NCBI GenBank assembly: GCA_900546615.1
Contig: URDJ01000016.1
Coordinates: forward strand, 1 to 55,172
From: an uncultured Eubacteriales bacterium
Lineage (GTDB): Bacteria; Bacillota; Clostridia; Oscillospirales; Oscillospiraceae
DNA length: 55,172 nucleotides
Direction of reading: 5' to 3'
Positions 8,230 to 16,221 of this stretch are shown here, in pieces. The notes beneath the pieces were generated by a model, which was not told where the DNA came from, searched no databases, and saw only the letters and a list, made by a program, of their open reading frames with translations. Numbering within the stretch: position 1 is the first letter of the stretch; each line of letters starts with the position of its first letter. Both the position numbers and the translations under genes were made by a program.

Positions 8230-8811
8230 ATGGAAGCAAATAACTATGAGCTGATAATAAAGAGCCTGGAAGACAGGATAACGGGTCTCGAGAAGGCGCA
8301 GAAGGAGGCTCAGGACAGGGAGGAGATCATCCAGAACCAGCTGAAGTACGCCTGGTGCATCGACACTCTGGATTTTGAGACGTTCAAGAGCTGCTTTGCA
8401 GACAACTTCATATTTGACTTTTCGCACAGGGACCCGACGATGGTCGGTCCGTGCACGCCGGACGAGATAGCAAAGAGGTTCAAAAATGTTGTGAGCGGCT
8501 ATGTGGCCACCCAGCATCTGATGTCCAATTTCAAGATAGACATAAACGGCGACAGGGCGATGTGCAGATGCTATCTCAAGGGGTTCCATTACCTGCCGAA
8601 TCTCAACGGGGATTCGTGGAGCGAGTGCATCTCGTATTACACGAACGAATATGCCCGCATCGATGGCCGGTGGAAGATAGTCAATATCAAGATAAATCAC
8701 ATGGCGTGGTACGGCAATTACGATGCGAACACGCAGGCCGGCCTGAACGTCAAGAACGGCACCTGCCCGAAAAGGCCGGATTACAGTTACAAGGATATCA
8801 TGGCGGAGTGA
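8230..8811 (+). CDS. SnoaL/NTF2-like protein, possible dehydratase (BaiE-like)
   Basis: The 193-residue protein has a charged helical N terminus (about residues 6-36) and then a SnoaL-like alpha+beta cone domain. The pattern Tyr40-x4-Asp45 (YAWCID) corresponds to the Tyr/Asp pair near the N terminus of BaiE, the bile-acid 7-alpha-dehydratase. A histidine follows in VATQHLMSNF, but other BaiE residues are not clearly kept. Such proteins catalyse dehydrations, isomerisations or cyclisations on polycyclic substrates. ATG 8230 is preferred since GGAGGG ends seven bases before it; ATGs at 8215 and 8227 are worse placed. It follows the SDR by 49 bp in the same operon. Enzymatic role is a family-level inference. 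Confidence 0.7.
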   Translation: MEANNYELIIKSLEDRITGLEKAQKEAQDREEIIQNQLKYAWCIDTLDFETFKSCFADNFIFDFSHRDPTMVGPCTPDEIAKRFKNVVSGYVATQHLMSNFKIDINGDRAMCRCYLKGFHYLPNLNGDSWSECISYYTNEYARIDGRWKIVNIKINHMAWYGNYDANTQAGLNVKNGTCPKRPDYSYKDIMAE

Positions 8812-8875
8812 ACGGCAGACGTGCCGGCTGCAACATAGATATATGCGGAACCGCTATCTATGAAAGGAGGATATT

Positions 8876-10057
8876 GTGCTTAAAGACAGCATAAAAGTCG
8901 GAATACCGGTAGGCGCGGTATTTGTCGGGATACAAGCCAGCGGCGCCCTCGCGACAGGCTCTTACGGTACGAACTACTTTGCGGCATATGGCGTGCAGGG
9001 CCTGCTGATCGGTCTGTTCCAGGCGCTGTTCCTGTTCGTGTTCTTCTATTGCGGTTTTACCCACACCATCAGCGTGAACAACAGGCTGCCGGAGAGCGAA
9101 AAGGTGTACGATTATTCCTCTCTGTCAAAGGCCCTGTATGGGAAGTTTTCACCGTATCTGTGCCCTGTTTTTGAATTGTGGCAGGTTCTGACGATCATGG
9201 TCACCGGAGCGGTCGTGATTGCTTCGGGAGTAACGATACTGCAGACGTTTTTTGAAATACCGACTCTTCTTGCTTCGCTGCTGTTTTCGGTGATAGTACT
9301 GGCGCTGTCGATATTTGGGGAAGGCGTGGTGCGCAAGGCGTCCACAACGCTGTCGGTCCTGTTCTTTGTGTGCGAGTTCCTGTTCCTGTACATTGTTCTG
9401 AAGCATCGCGGGGATGTGCTTGTACAGATGATACGGGACAATTGGGTACCGGAGAGCTCAAGGGGCATGGCGGTGGGAATATGGAGGATGTTCACATTGA
9501 CCTGCGCCAGCTCGGCCTGGGCGATCGGCATCGGTGCGGTGGCTCAGAAGATGACGAGCAGGAGGCACGCTGTGGCGGCGGCTCTGACGGCCGGCTGCGG
9601 TGCGGCGCTCATCATGGTGGGAACAGCGGTGATAGTGCTGCCGTTCTGCCCGGAGATATTGAGTGAGACGGCTCCGCTGGCAGCCATCGCGTCAAACTTC
9701 ATCGGGGAGCTCGCGCCGGCGCTGGGAACGATCTATTACACGCTTCTGATCCTGGCCCTGATATCAACGGGCGGGCCTGCACTGTTTGTGTTCGCCAGAA
9801 GGTTCGGCAAGCTGGTGCCGGCCAAAGGGGCCTTTAAGAACAGAAGGCTCGTGGACATCATTCTGGTAGTCGGCTGTCTCATGCTGTGCATAGCCCTGTC
9901 GATGTGCGGTCTTACGACGCTTGTACAAAAGGCGTTCCAGTACCTTGGATATATTGCGATGCCGATGTGCATAGTGCCGCTCGTCATAGTCTGGCCCATA
10001 TTGAGGAGACGGGGAATATATCCGGTGGTCTATAAAAAGAAGAAACAGCAGACATGA
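8876..10057 (+). CDS. YkvI-like (COG3949) multi-pass membrane transporter
   Basis: The 393-residue protein has about ten or eleven hydrophobic helices and no signal peptide. Its opening VGIPVGAVFVGIQASGALATG and the interspersed helices recall the YkvI family, which belongs to the APC transporter superfamily. The start is GTG with AAAGGAGG five bases upstream. It is the last gene of the flavoenzyme operon (65 bp after the SnoaL-like gene), giving that operon two transporters. One might import and the other export, or one may carry a counter-ion; neither can be told from sequence. Confidence is good for a transporter, moderate for the family. Confidence 0.65.
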   Translation: MLKDSIKVGIPVGAVFVGIQASGALATGSYGTNYFAAYGVQGLLIGLFQALFLFVFFYCGFTHTISVNNRLPESEKVYDYSSLSKALYGKFSPYLCPVFELWQVLTIMVTGAVVIASGVTILQTFFEIPTLLASLLFSVIVLALSIFGEGVVRKASTTLSVLFFVCEFLFLYIVLKHRGDVLVQMIRDNWVPESSRGMAVGIWRMFTLTCASSAWAIGIGAVAQKMTSRRHAVAAALTAGCGAALIMVGTAVIVLPFCPEILSETAPLAAIASNFIGELAPALGTIYYTLLILALISTGGPALFVFARRFGKLVPAKGAFKNRRLVDIILVVGCLMLCIALSMCGLTTLVQKAFQYLGYIAMPMCIVPLVIVWPILRRRGIYPVVYKKKKQQT

Positions 10058-10095
10058 CAGTTTGCCGCTGTAAAAATCAATAAGCGTATCAAAGT

Positions 10096-10139
10096 TCGAC
10101 ATGGTTTGCCGCCAAAAGGGAGGCGGTAAACCATGTCGA
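10096..10139. terminator. Long hairpin after the flavoenzyme operon
   Basis: A 17- to 18-bp stem (CGACATGGTTTGCCGCC with GGCGGTAAACCATGTCG, one G-T pair) closes over an 8-base loop. There is no clean T run after it, so termination efficiency is uncertain. It lies between convergent genes. Confidence 0.45.
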
Positions 10140-10160
10140 TATTTATACTGAAATGGTTTT

Positions 10161-10188
10161 TGAGGCCCGCGATAAACGGCGGGCCTCA
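10161..10188. terminator. Second hairpin between convergent operons
   Basis: TGAGGCCCGC and GCGGGCCTCA pair perfectly over an 8-base loop, just past the 3' end of the DeoR-type gene. No U tract follows on either strand, so this may be a processing or stability stem rather than a terminator. Confidence 0.4.
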
Positions 10189-10204
10189 GGAGAGGGAAAG
10201 CTGT

Positions 10205-10984
10205 TCAGTCTGCAATTACAATATTGACTCCGGCCCTGGAGATCTTAAGCAGTTCTTCCTCGTCGGCATTACCGTCAGTTATCAAAGTGTCGATCATTTC
10301 GATGCCTGCGCTGATGAAGCTGAACGAGCGGCCGATCTTGGACGAATCGGCTATCAGTATCTTTTCTCCGCTGCACCGGTCGAGCATCATTGAATTGATG
10401 GCTGTTTCCATATAATACGCAGACGTGATCCCGTAATCGAAGGATATGCCGTTAGCGCTTAAAATGCACTTGCTGGCCTTCATTTTTGACAATGCATATA
10501 AAGCAATATCGCCGACAAGAGATTGGGTCTGCGGGTACCTCTCTCCTCCGGTAATAATAAGATTTATACTCTCGCCGCCTTCAGTGGTAGCCATACAGGG
10601 GTTGTTCGTAACGATTTTAACATCGGGACTTGTAATGTATTTCGGCAAAAAAAGAACCGTTGTGCCGGAGTTCACGAAGACGACGTCTTCATTTTCGATG
10701 CGCTCTGCAGCCTTTTTTGCGATTCTTTCCTTTTCCTCCAAATACTTTGCCCGTTTGTCAACGAAATACGGCATTTCTTTGATAAAGGTCTGATTCAGCC
10801 TGGCAGCGCCGTGAGTGCGTTCGATGAGATTTTTTGCCGCCAGGGTCTCAAGATCTCTTCGCACGGTGACTTCGGAGATGTTGAATACGCTGCTGATCTC
10901 TTTAACTGTCATTTGTTCGTTTTCGCGGAGCAAACTGATTATTTTTCGGCGCCGTTCTTCTATGTTAGAATCAAAGTTTCTCAT
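10205..10984 (-). CDS. DeoR-family transcriptional repressor
   Basis: The 259-residue protein has an N-terminal winged helix of the DeoR type (RRRKIISLLRENEQMTVKEI then VTVRRDLETL, about residues 11-50) and a C-terminal sugar-phosphate-sensing domain (SGTTVLFLP, TNNPCMA, TGGERYP, ADSSKIG). DeoR proteins repress sugar catabolic operons and are released by a phosphorylated sugar; UlaR of the Escherichia coli ascorbate operon is in this family. It is divergent from the UlaG/UlaE operon and shares a region with repeated TGAGCAAT half-sites, so it very likely controls that operon and itself. ATG 10984 follows a weak AGGTG. Confidence 0.88.
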   Translation of the reverse strand: MRNFDSNIEERRRKIISLLRENEQMTVKEISSVFNISEVTVRRDLETLAAKNLIERTHGAARLNQTFIKEMPYFVDKRAKYLEEKERIAKKAAERIENEDVVFVNSGTTVLFLPKYITSPDVKIVTNNPCMATTEGGESINLIITGGERYPQTQSLVGDIALYALSKMKASKCILSANGISFDYGITSAYYMETAINSMMLDRCSGEKILIADSSKIGRSFSFISAGIEMIDTLITDGNADEEELLKISRAGVNIVIAD

Positions 10985-11033
10985 CGTTACACCTGCCTGA
11001 CAAGCCTGAAAATAATGCGTATGCTAGTAAACA

Positions 11034-11041
11034 TGAGCAAT
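11034..11041. promoter_or_regulatory. TGAGCAAT half-site, candidate DeoR-protein operator
   Basis: The same octamer forms both arms of the palindrome at 11133-11148. This copy lies just downstream of the minus 10 box predicted for the DeoR-type gene, a good place for autorepression. Confidence 0.4.
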
Positions 11042-11043
11042 TC

Positions 11044-11073
11044 ATGATATCACACTTTATTTGCGGATAGCAA
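11044..11073 (-). promoter_or_regulatory. Predicted promoter of the DeoR-type gene
   Basis: On the minus strand TTGCTA and TATCAT are separated by 18 bases. The match is moderate. Confidence 0.4.
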
Positions 11074-11132
11074 GCTGCAATTTAAATTAAAGCCACATTC
11101 GTTCATATAATCCAAATATGCATACGTAATTA

Positions 11133-11148
11133 TGAGCAATATTGCTCA
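11133..11148. promoter_or_regulatory. Perfect 16-bp palindrome, candidate DeoR-protein operator
   Basis: TGAGCAATATTGCTCA is a perfect palindrome ending 15 bases before the minus 35 box of the UlaG/UlaE operon. Its arm recurs at 11034. The rest of this 303-bp AT-rich divergent region holds no gene. Confidence 0.6.
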
Positions 11149-11163
11149 AATAATAATTATATC

Positions 11164-11192
11164 TTGACTTTACTCAGAATAAAATGTACTAT
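11164..11192 (+). promoter_or_regulatory. Predicted sigma-A promoter of the UlaG/UlaE operon
   Basis: TTGACT, 17-bp spacer, TACTAT. Transcription would begin near 11199 and leave a leader of about 90 bases before the first ATG. Confidence 0.65.
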
Positions 11193-11287
11193 ATTCGCAT
11201 AAAACGTTCATTTAACATTCGATTTAAAGACATAACAATCGTATATTAGAAAATAATGATCATATATTCAGAAAGGTGACGGAAGAA

Positions 11288-12526
11288 ATGCCAGATTACA
11301 AGAGCATGTCGGCCCATGAATTGACGGAGCTGATACAGGAAAAACTGGATTCCTGGCAAGCGTGGAGGGAGCGGCAGCTTTCGCTTGATGCCGGCTGGGG
11401 AATGGCAGGGGCGTCTGTCGGCAGAGTATACAGGCCGTGGCTGTATTCGATGAGCGCAGACTTCTATCCGAGGGCCAGGGTACACATATCAGGGGAAGAG
11501 ATGGATGAGTTTGAGGAGATCGCTGTGTCGTTGGCTCAGGAAATCTACCACGCGAAGTATGTGGACCTGCACACGATGTCCGGCGGAAACGCGAACAGCG
11601 TGCTGTTGTGCGCCCTTACCGGGAAGGGCGACACGATCATGGCCTTTGAGGACCCGCTGGGCCACCGCTCAATGCGTGAGGACGGCATAGGCGGATTCAT
11701 CGACAGAAATTATGTGCCCATGCCTATTGATGCGGACAACCTGTCGATAGACCTGGAAGGATTCAAAAAGGCGGCGCGCGAGGCAAGGCCAAAACTCATC
11801 ATGCTGGGTTCGGCCATGTATATCTTCCTTGAGCCGTTTAAGGAGATAGTTGAGGTCGCAAGGGAGATAGGGGCTATCGTCAGCTGCGACGTATCGCATA
11901 CGTTTGGGTATCTTCACTGTTCCATGTCGGTGAATCCGTTGGATGAGGGAGTAGATGTGATCCTTGGTGGTACTTACAAGACGATTTGCGGGCCGACGAA
12001 GGGCATGATCTGCACGAACAGCGAGCAGATAAGCGAAAGGCTGCGCGAGGTGGCGCCGAGGATGGTGTTCAATTACAACGCGTGCCTGATACCGGCTCTT
12101 GCGCAGGCTCTGATAGAGCTCAGGACTTACGGCAACGAGTATGGCAACCAGATGATAAAGAATGCCCGTGCGCTGGGTGCGGCGATGAAGAGCGATGGGT
12201 TCAACATGGTGGGTGCGGACAGGAATTATACGGATACGCACCTGCTGGCCGCCAAAATGGACGGCACCGACCGGAAGGGGATCGTCCAAAACCTCGGAGC
12301 CGCCAACATCCTGTGCAGCACGGTACCGTGTGACGAATCGCATTTCTATCTCCGTCCCGCCACCATGATAGTCACCCGCCGCGGTTTTGTGGAGAAGGAC
12401 ATGGCAGCCATATCAAAGATGCTGGCCGAAGTGATATTCAATGGCAACATCGAGGGCGTGAAAAAGCAGGTGGCCGAAATGATGAGCGCCCCTGAGAGAC
12501 ACGTGGTGCATTTTTCTCAGATGTGA
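11288..12526 (+). CDS. SHMT-like fold-type I PLP-dependent enzyme
   Basis: The 412-residue protein has the serine hydroxymethyltransferase layout. It shows a cofactor phosphate region SGGNAN (98-103, compare SGSxAN in GlyA), an Asp201/His204 pair in CDVSHTFG, and the Schiff-base lysine Lys231 in GGTYKTICGPTKG (compare the TTHKTLRGP motif). It is first in a sugar-type catabolic operon and not next to folate genes, so it may act as an aldolase, lyase or transaminase on a hydroxylated amino compound rather than as housekeeping GlyA. ATG 11288 is used with AAAGGTGA upstream; an in-frame GTG at 11276 overlaps that site. Substrate is unknown. Confidence 0.75.
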   Translation: MPDYKSMSAHELTELIQEKLDSWQAWRERQLSLDAGWGMAGASVGRVYRPWLYSMSADFYPRARVHISGEEMDEFEEIAVSLAQEIYHAKYVDLHTMSGGNANSVLLCALTGKGDTIMAFEDPLGHRSMREDGIGGFIDRNYVPMPIDADNLSIDLEGFKKAAREARPKLIMLGSAMYIFLEPFKEIVEVAREIGAIVSCDVSHTFGYLHCSMSVNPLDEGVDVILGGTYKTICGPTKGMICTNSEQISERLREVAPRMVFNYNACLIPALAQALIELRTYGNEYGNQMIKNARALGAAMKSDGFNMVGADRNYTDTHLLAAKMDGTDRKGIVQNLGAANILCSTVPCDESHFYLRPATMIVTRRGFVEKDMAAISKMLAEVIFNGNIEGVKKQVAEMMSAPERHVVHFSQM

Positions 12527-12612
12527 GCAAGCATGCCGTACATGGCGAAGCTCGGGGCTGATGCGTGGACGGCGTGTTGAGTAAGAACAAAAACAAAACA
12601 AGGAGGAAGAAA

Positions 12613-14247
12613 ATGAAAAGACTGATAGCTCTGCTGCTGGCTGTGTGCATGGTGCTTGCGATGAGTGGCTGCGGCAACGAACCCGCGGTGGATGACACGC
12701 CCGACAATACAGCCGAAGCGACGGATGGGGCGCAGGCCGGCAACGAAAGCGGAATAAAGCGGGGCGGGGTGCTGGTGATGCGCCGCGCCGGAGTCACCCC
12801 CATCAACCCCCTGCAGACCATAGCGCCCCAGGGAGACGGCGTGGTCTACGCCATGTTTTTCGAGTGCCTCACGTGGTTTGACGAGAACGACTACACTGCT
12901 CAGCCCTGGCTTGCCGAGAGCTGGGAATACTCGGACGACAGCCTGCAGCTGGATATGAAGCTGATTGAGGACGCTAACTTCTGTGACGGCACGCCGCTCA
13001 ATGCTGAAGCGGTCAAGAAGACCTTCGATTTCTATCTTGACGAGGAGACGGGGCACATCCAGCGCGCTTACATCCAGAATGTGAGCAGCGTGGAAGTTGT
13101 TGACGAGTACACCGTGAGGTTCAATTTTTCCGAACCAGACTCCGGTTTCCTCACTGCGCTCTCTCAGCCGATAGGGTATATCATGGCTCCGGCGGCCATC
13201 GACAAGTATAAGGAGACCCAGGACCCCGAAGTGTTTGCCCGCGAAGGCGGCAGCGGCCCGTTTGTGCTGGAGTCCATGCTGGACGGCGAGAGCTATACGG
13301 CCGTGAAGAACACAAATTATTATCGCATGGGCGAAGACGGCCAGCCGCTGCCGTATCTTGACGGCGCGGTAGTGATGGTGATAGGCGATACAGCTGTTGC
13401 CAGCGCGAACCTTCAGAGCGGCGACATCGATCTTATCGACCGCGTGCAGAGCGTGTCCGACATCGAGACTCTCAGCGCGGACCCCAATATCACGATGCTC
13501 GACATGGCCTTCGCCATGGACCACCTGCTGTATATGAACACCACGAAGGCGCCGTTTGACGATATCAGGGTCCGCGAGGCGATGTGCTATGCGGTCGACA
13601 GGCAGGATCTTATCGATACCCTGGCCGGCGGCGACGGCTATATAACCCCGACGATCATTCTCCCGAACCAGACCTGGTACAGCGACGATATCATACCGAC
13701 CTATACCTATGACCCGGAGAAGTCCAGGGAGCTGCTCAGCGAGGCCGGCTACCCGGATGGGGTCACGGTGGAGCTGTATTACGGTACCTACAGCAATATG
13801 CAGCAGATCAGCGAATTGATCCAGTCTCAGGCGGAGGCTGCGGGCTTCAATATTGAGCTGGTCGGCGTTGACGGCGCCACCAACAAGCAGATCTGGGCCA
13901 GCTACAATGAAGATGCGCCTGCCGGCATGCGTCTCAATGACATCGGTCAGCCGAAGGCGTCTCCGTACATCCAGCTCGAATACATTTTCGGACCCGACGC
14001 TCTGCAGAACTGTTCCAAGTGGTTCGACCCCAGGGTGGGAGAGCTGCTCGACCAGATAAGGGCTGAGACGGATCAGGAAAAGAGGGACGAGTTGTGCTTC
14101 GAGTTCCAGGAGCTTCAGGCCGAGTTCATTCCCATCTGCATGCTCCACACGGTGCCCGGTGTCGCGGCCATGCGCAGCTGGGTCGAAGGCGTGCAGTTCA
14201 ACGGCGAAGGCCTGCCGTATGTGACGGAAGCCTGGCTGAACAAATAA
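12613..14247 (+). CDS. ABC transporter substrate-binding lipoprotein, family 5 (OppA/DppA type)
   Basis: The 544-residue protein has a signal peptide ending in a lipobox-like AMSGC with the lipidated Cys at residue 20, an acidic linker, and a family 5 extracellular solute-binding domain. Family 5 proteins bind peptides, nickel, plant oligosaccharides or opine-type compounds, so the name does not fix the ligand. ATG 12613 has AGGAGG six bases upstream. Two permeases and two ATPases follow, which makes a complete importer. A strong hairpin right after the stop probably keeps the binding protein more abundant than the membrane parts. Confidence 0.88.
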   Translation: MKRLIALLLAVCMVLAMSGCGNEPAVDDTPDNTAEATDGAQAGNESGIKRGGVLVMRRAGVTPINPLQTIAPQGDGVVYAMFFECLTWFDENDYTAQPWLAESWEYSDDSLQLDMKLIEDANFCDGTPLNAEAVKKTFDFYLDEETGHIQRAYIQNVSSVEVVDEYTVRFNFSEPDSGFLTALSQPIGYIMAPAAIDKYKETQDPEVFAREGGSGPFVLESMLDGESYTAVKNTNYYRMGEDGQPLPYLDGAVVMVIGDTAVASANLQSGDIDLIDRVQSVSDIETLSADPNITMLDMAFAMDHLLYMNTTKAPFDDIRVREAMCYAVDRQDLIDTLAGGDGYITPTIILPNQTWYSDDIIPTYTYDPEKSRELLSEAGYPDGVTVELYYGTYSNMQQISELIQSQAEAAGFNIELVGVDGATNKQIWASYNEDAPAGMRLNDIGQPKASPYIQLEYIFGPDALQNCSKWFDPRVGELLDQIRAETDQEKRDELCFEFQELQAEFIPICMLHTVPGVAAMRSWVEGVQFNGEGLPYVTEAWLNK

Positions 14248-14273
14248 CTGCATAGTCCGAATATCGACAGCGT

Positions 14274-14318
14274 GGGGGCTGTTTCGAGACGGCTTCGGAG
14301 CGTTTTGAAACAGCCCCC
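14274..14318 (+). terminator. Intra-operon hairpin (attenuator) after the binding-protein gene
   Basis: GGGGGCTGTTTC (14274-14285) pairs perfectly with GAAACAGCCCCC (14307-14318) and is followed by a T-rich GTGTTTGTT. It sits inside an operon with no obvious new promoter after it, as often seen where binding protein must exceed permease. Confidence 0.6.
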
Positions 14319-14360
14319 GTGTTTGTTCCATACGTTCTCACCGCTGGAAAGGTTGAAGAG

Positions 14361-15314
14361 ATGATAAGTGCAATAATCAGAAAAGTGATCCTGACTGTGC
14401 CTTTGCTCCTGCTGGTCAGTATCGTGATGTTTTCTGTAATATTTCTGCTTCCGGGCACGGCGATAGACACGATACTTTCCGAAGGAGGAAGTGTTGAACA
14501 GCGGGAAGAGCTGGAGGCGAAGTATGGCTATGACTTGCCGATCTATGTTCAGTACGCCAATTGGATAAGCGGTTTTGTACAGGGGGATATGGGCAAGTCC
14601 ATCCTGACCGGACAGCCGGTCGAACGCAGGATCAGCGAGCGGCTTCCTGTGACTTTGGAGCTTATAGCGTTTTCGATGTCGCTTGCAATTCTGGTTGGAA
14701 TACCGATGGGTGTAATAAGTGCGGTAAAGAGGAATACCGTGACAGACTATGTTCTCAGCACTTTTACGATAGTGGGCGTGGCGATCCCGTCGTTTTGGCT
14801 GGGCATACTGCTGATTCTTTTGCTGTCGGTCAATCTTGACATATTGCCAGCTTCGGGATTTGTCCGCTTTTCGCAAAATCCTTCGCAGAACCTTTTGACC
14901 ATGATTATGCCGTCCGTATGTCTTGCGGTATCGCTTGCTGCCCCGATAACCCGTCAGACGAGGAGCGCCATGCTCGATACATTGAACCAGGACTATATCC
15001 TGACAGCGCAGGCCAAGGGCCTGCGCAAGGGGAAAATAGTGTTCAAACATGCGCTGCGGAATGCGCTGGTGCCTGTAATAACTGCGATCACATCTCAGAT
15101 CGGCAAAATGATAGGCGGCGTATTTGTAATCGAGACGCTGTTCCTGCTGCCCGGGATGGGCAAATCGATGGTCGATGCCATTTTCCAGCGCGACTATCCT
15201 ATTGTAATGGCCATCGCAATGGTAGTGGTCACTTCCGTCATGCTGATAAACCTTGCGACGGATATTATCAATATCATTGTCGACCCGCGCATCCGCAGCG
15301 GCGCAAGAAAGTGA
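14361..15314 (+). CDS. ABC transporter permease, OppB/DppB type
   Basis: The 317-residue membrane protein begins with a single helix (MISAIIRKVILTVPLLLLVS), a periplasm-type loop containing TVEQREELEAKYG-like residues, and then a binding-protein-dependent transport domain with about five more helices. The cytoplasmic coupling segment LDTLNQDYILTAQAKGL is typical of OppB/DppB. The ATG at 14361 is preferred over an upstream GTG because the family starts here and AAAGG is eight bases upstream. The next permease begins seven bases after its stop. Confidence 0.88.
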   Translation: MISAIIRKVILTVPLLLLVSIVMFSVIFLLPGTAIDTILSEGGSVEQREELEAKYGYDLPIYVQYANWISGFVQGDMGKSILTGQPVERRISERLPVTLELIAFSMSLAILVGIPMGVISAVKRNTVTDYVLSTFTIVGVAIPSFWLGILLILLLSVNLDILPASGFVRFSQNPSQNLLTMIMPSVCLAVSLAAPITRQTRSAMLDTLNQDYILTAQAKGLRKGKIVFKHALRNALVPVITAITSQIGKMIGGVFVIETLFLLPGMGKSMVDAIFQRDYPIVMAIAMVVVTSVMLINLATDIINIIVDPRIRSGARK

Positions 15315-15321
15315 GGCATAT

Positions 15322-16203
15322 ATGAAGCGCTCACAAAACAATAAAACTGCAAACAGAGGCGGCAGGCTCAGGAAGATATGGACGAAGCTCATAAGGCGCA
15401 AGACATCTCTTTTCAGCATAGTATTCCTGATCATGGTGCTGCTGGTCTCCGTTTTCGGCGGGGCATTTACCCAGGACCCGTTTCAAACTGACACGGACAA
15501 CAAACTTTCACCGCCAAGTATGGAGCACTTGCTCGGGACAGACGAGCTTGGCAGAGACGTGCTCGCGAGGATGGTTCACGGAGGGGGGATATCGCTGTCG
15601 ATAAGTTTGGCCTCGGTATCAATAGCTTTGGTCCTCGGCTCCATACTTGGCCTGACTTCGGGGTATATCGGCGGGAAAACGGATGCGGTGCTGTCGATGG
15701 TCATTGAAGCGATCTGTGCGTTTCCGCAAGTACTGATCGGGCTTCTGCTCGCTGCCATGCTTGGAGGCGGCGGCGCGATAAATGTGATGATGGCGATTGG
15801 TCTTAGTGAAACGCCGTACTTCGCCCGGCTGGTCAGAAGCATGACGCTGTCGATCCGCGAGAGGGAGTATGTGGACAGCGCAGTCACTGCGGGGCTGAAT
15901 CATCTGGAGATAGTGTGGAGGTATGTCCTGCCCAATCTGGTGTCTGTCATCATCGTACAGACGTCCATGTGCATGGCGACCGCAATCATTTCAGAGTCGT
16001 CGCTAAGCTTTTTGGGGATAGGCATACGCGCGCCTTCTGCGAGCTGGGGTTCGCTTTTGGATGTCGGATATGACTATCTGAAGAAGGCCCCATGGATGAG
16101 CATATTCCCGGGCGTTGCGATATTCCTCACCGTGCTTTCCCTGAACTTCTTTGGCGACGGTTTGCGCGATGCACTGGATGTACGGATACGCACGGACGCA
16201 TGA
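15322..16203 (+). CDS. ABC transporter permease, OppC/DppC type
   Basis: The 293-residue protein has a basic cytoplasmic N terminus, a first helix at about residues 30-50, and the DppC/OppC signature HLLGTDELGRDVLARMVHG. A transport domain with a coupling loop (REREYVDSAVTAGL) follows. It forms the heterodimeric channel with the preceding permease. ATG 15322 lies just after GTGAGG. Spacing to the ATPase gene downstream is 18 bp, so the whole importer is one transcriptional unit. Confidence 0.88.
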   Translation: MKRSQNNKTANRGGRLRKIWTKLIRRKTSLFSIVFLIMVLLVSVFGGAFTQDPFQTDTDNKLSPPSMEHLLGTDELGRDVLARMVHGGGISLSISLASVSIALVLGSILGLTSGYIGGKTDAVLSMVIEAICAFPQVLIGLLLAAMLGGGGAINVMMAIGLSETPYFARLVRSMTLSIREREYVDSAVTAGLNHLEIVWRYVLPNLVSVIIVQTSMCMATAIISESSLSFLGIGIRAPSASWGSLLDVGYDYLKKAPWMSIFPGVAIFLTVLSLNFFGDGLRDALDVRIRTDA

Positions 16204-16221
16204 TTTGAAGGGGAAACGGAT

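Noticed and set aside
3410..8811. Calling the operon a true bai bile-acid 7-alpha-dehydroxylation operon
   Set aside because: BaiB and BaiF are absent and the SnoaL protein keeps only part of the BaiE active site, so only family-level similarity is supportable.
12517..14331. A 604-codon open frame on the minus strand opposite the solute-binding protein gene
   Set aside because: Its translation is low-complexity and has no recognisable domain. The plus-strand frame has a ribosome site, a signal peptide and family motifs. Long opposite frames are expected in high-GC DNA.
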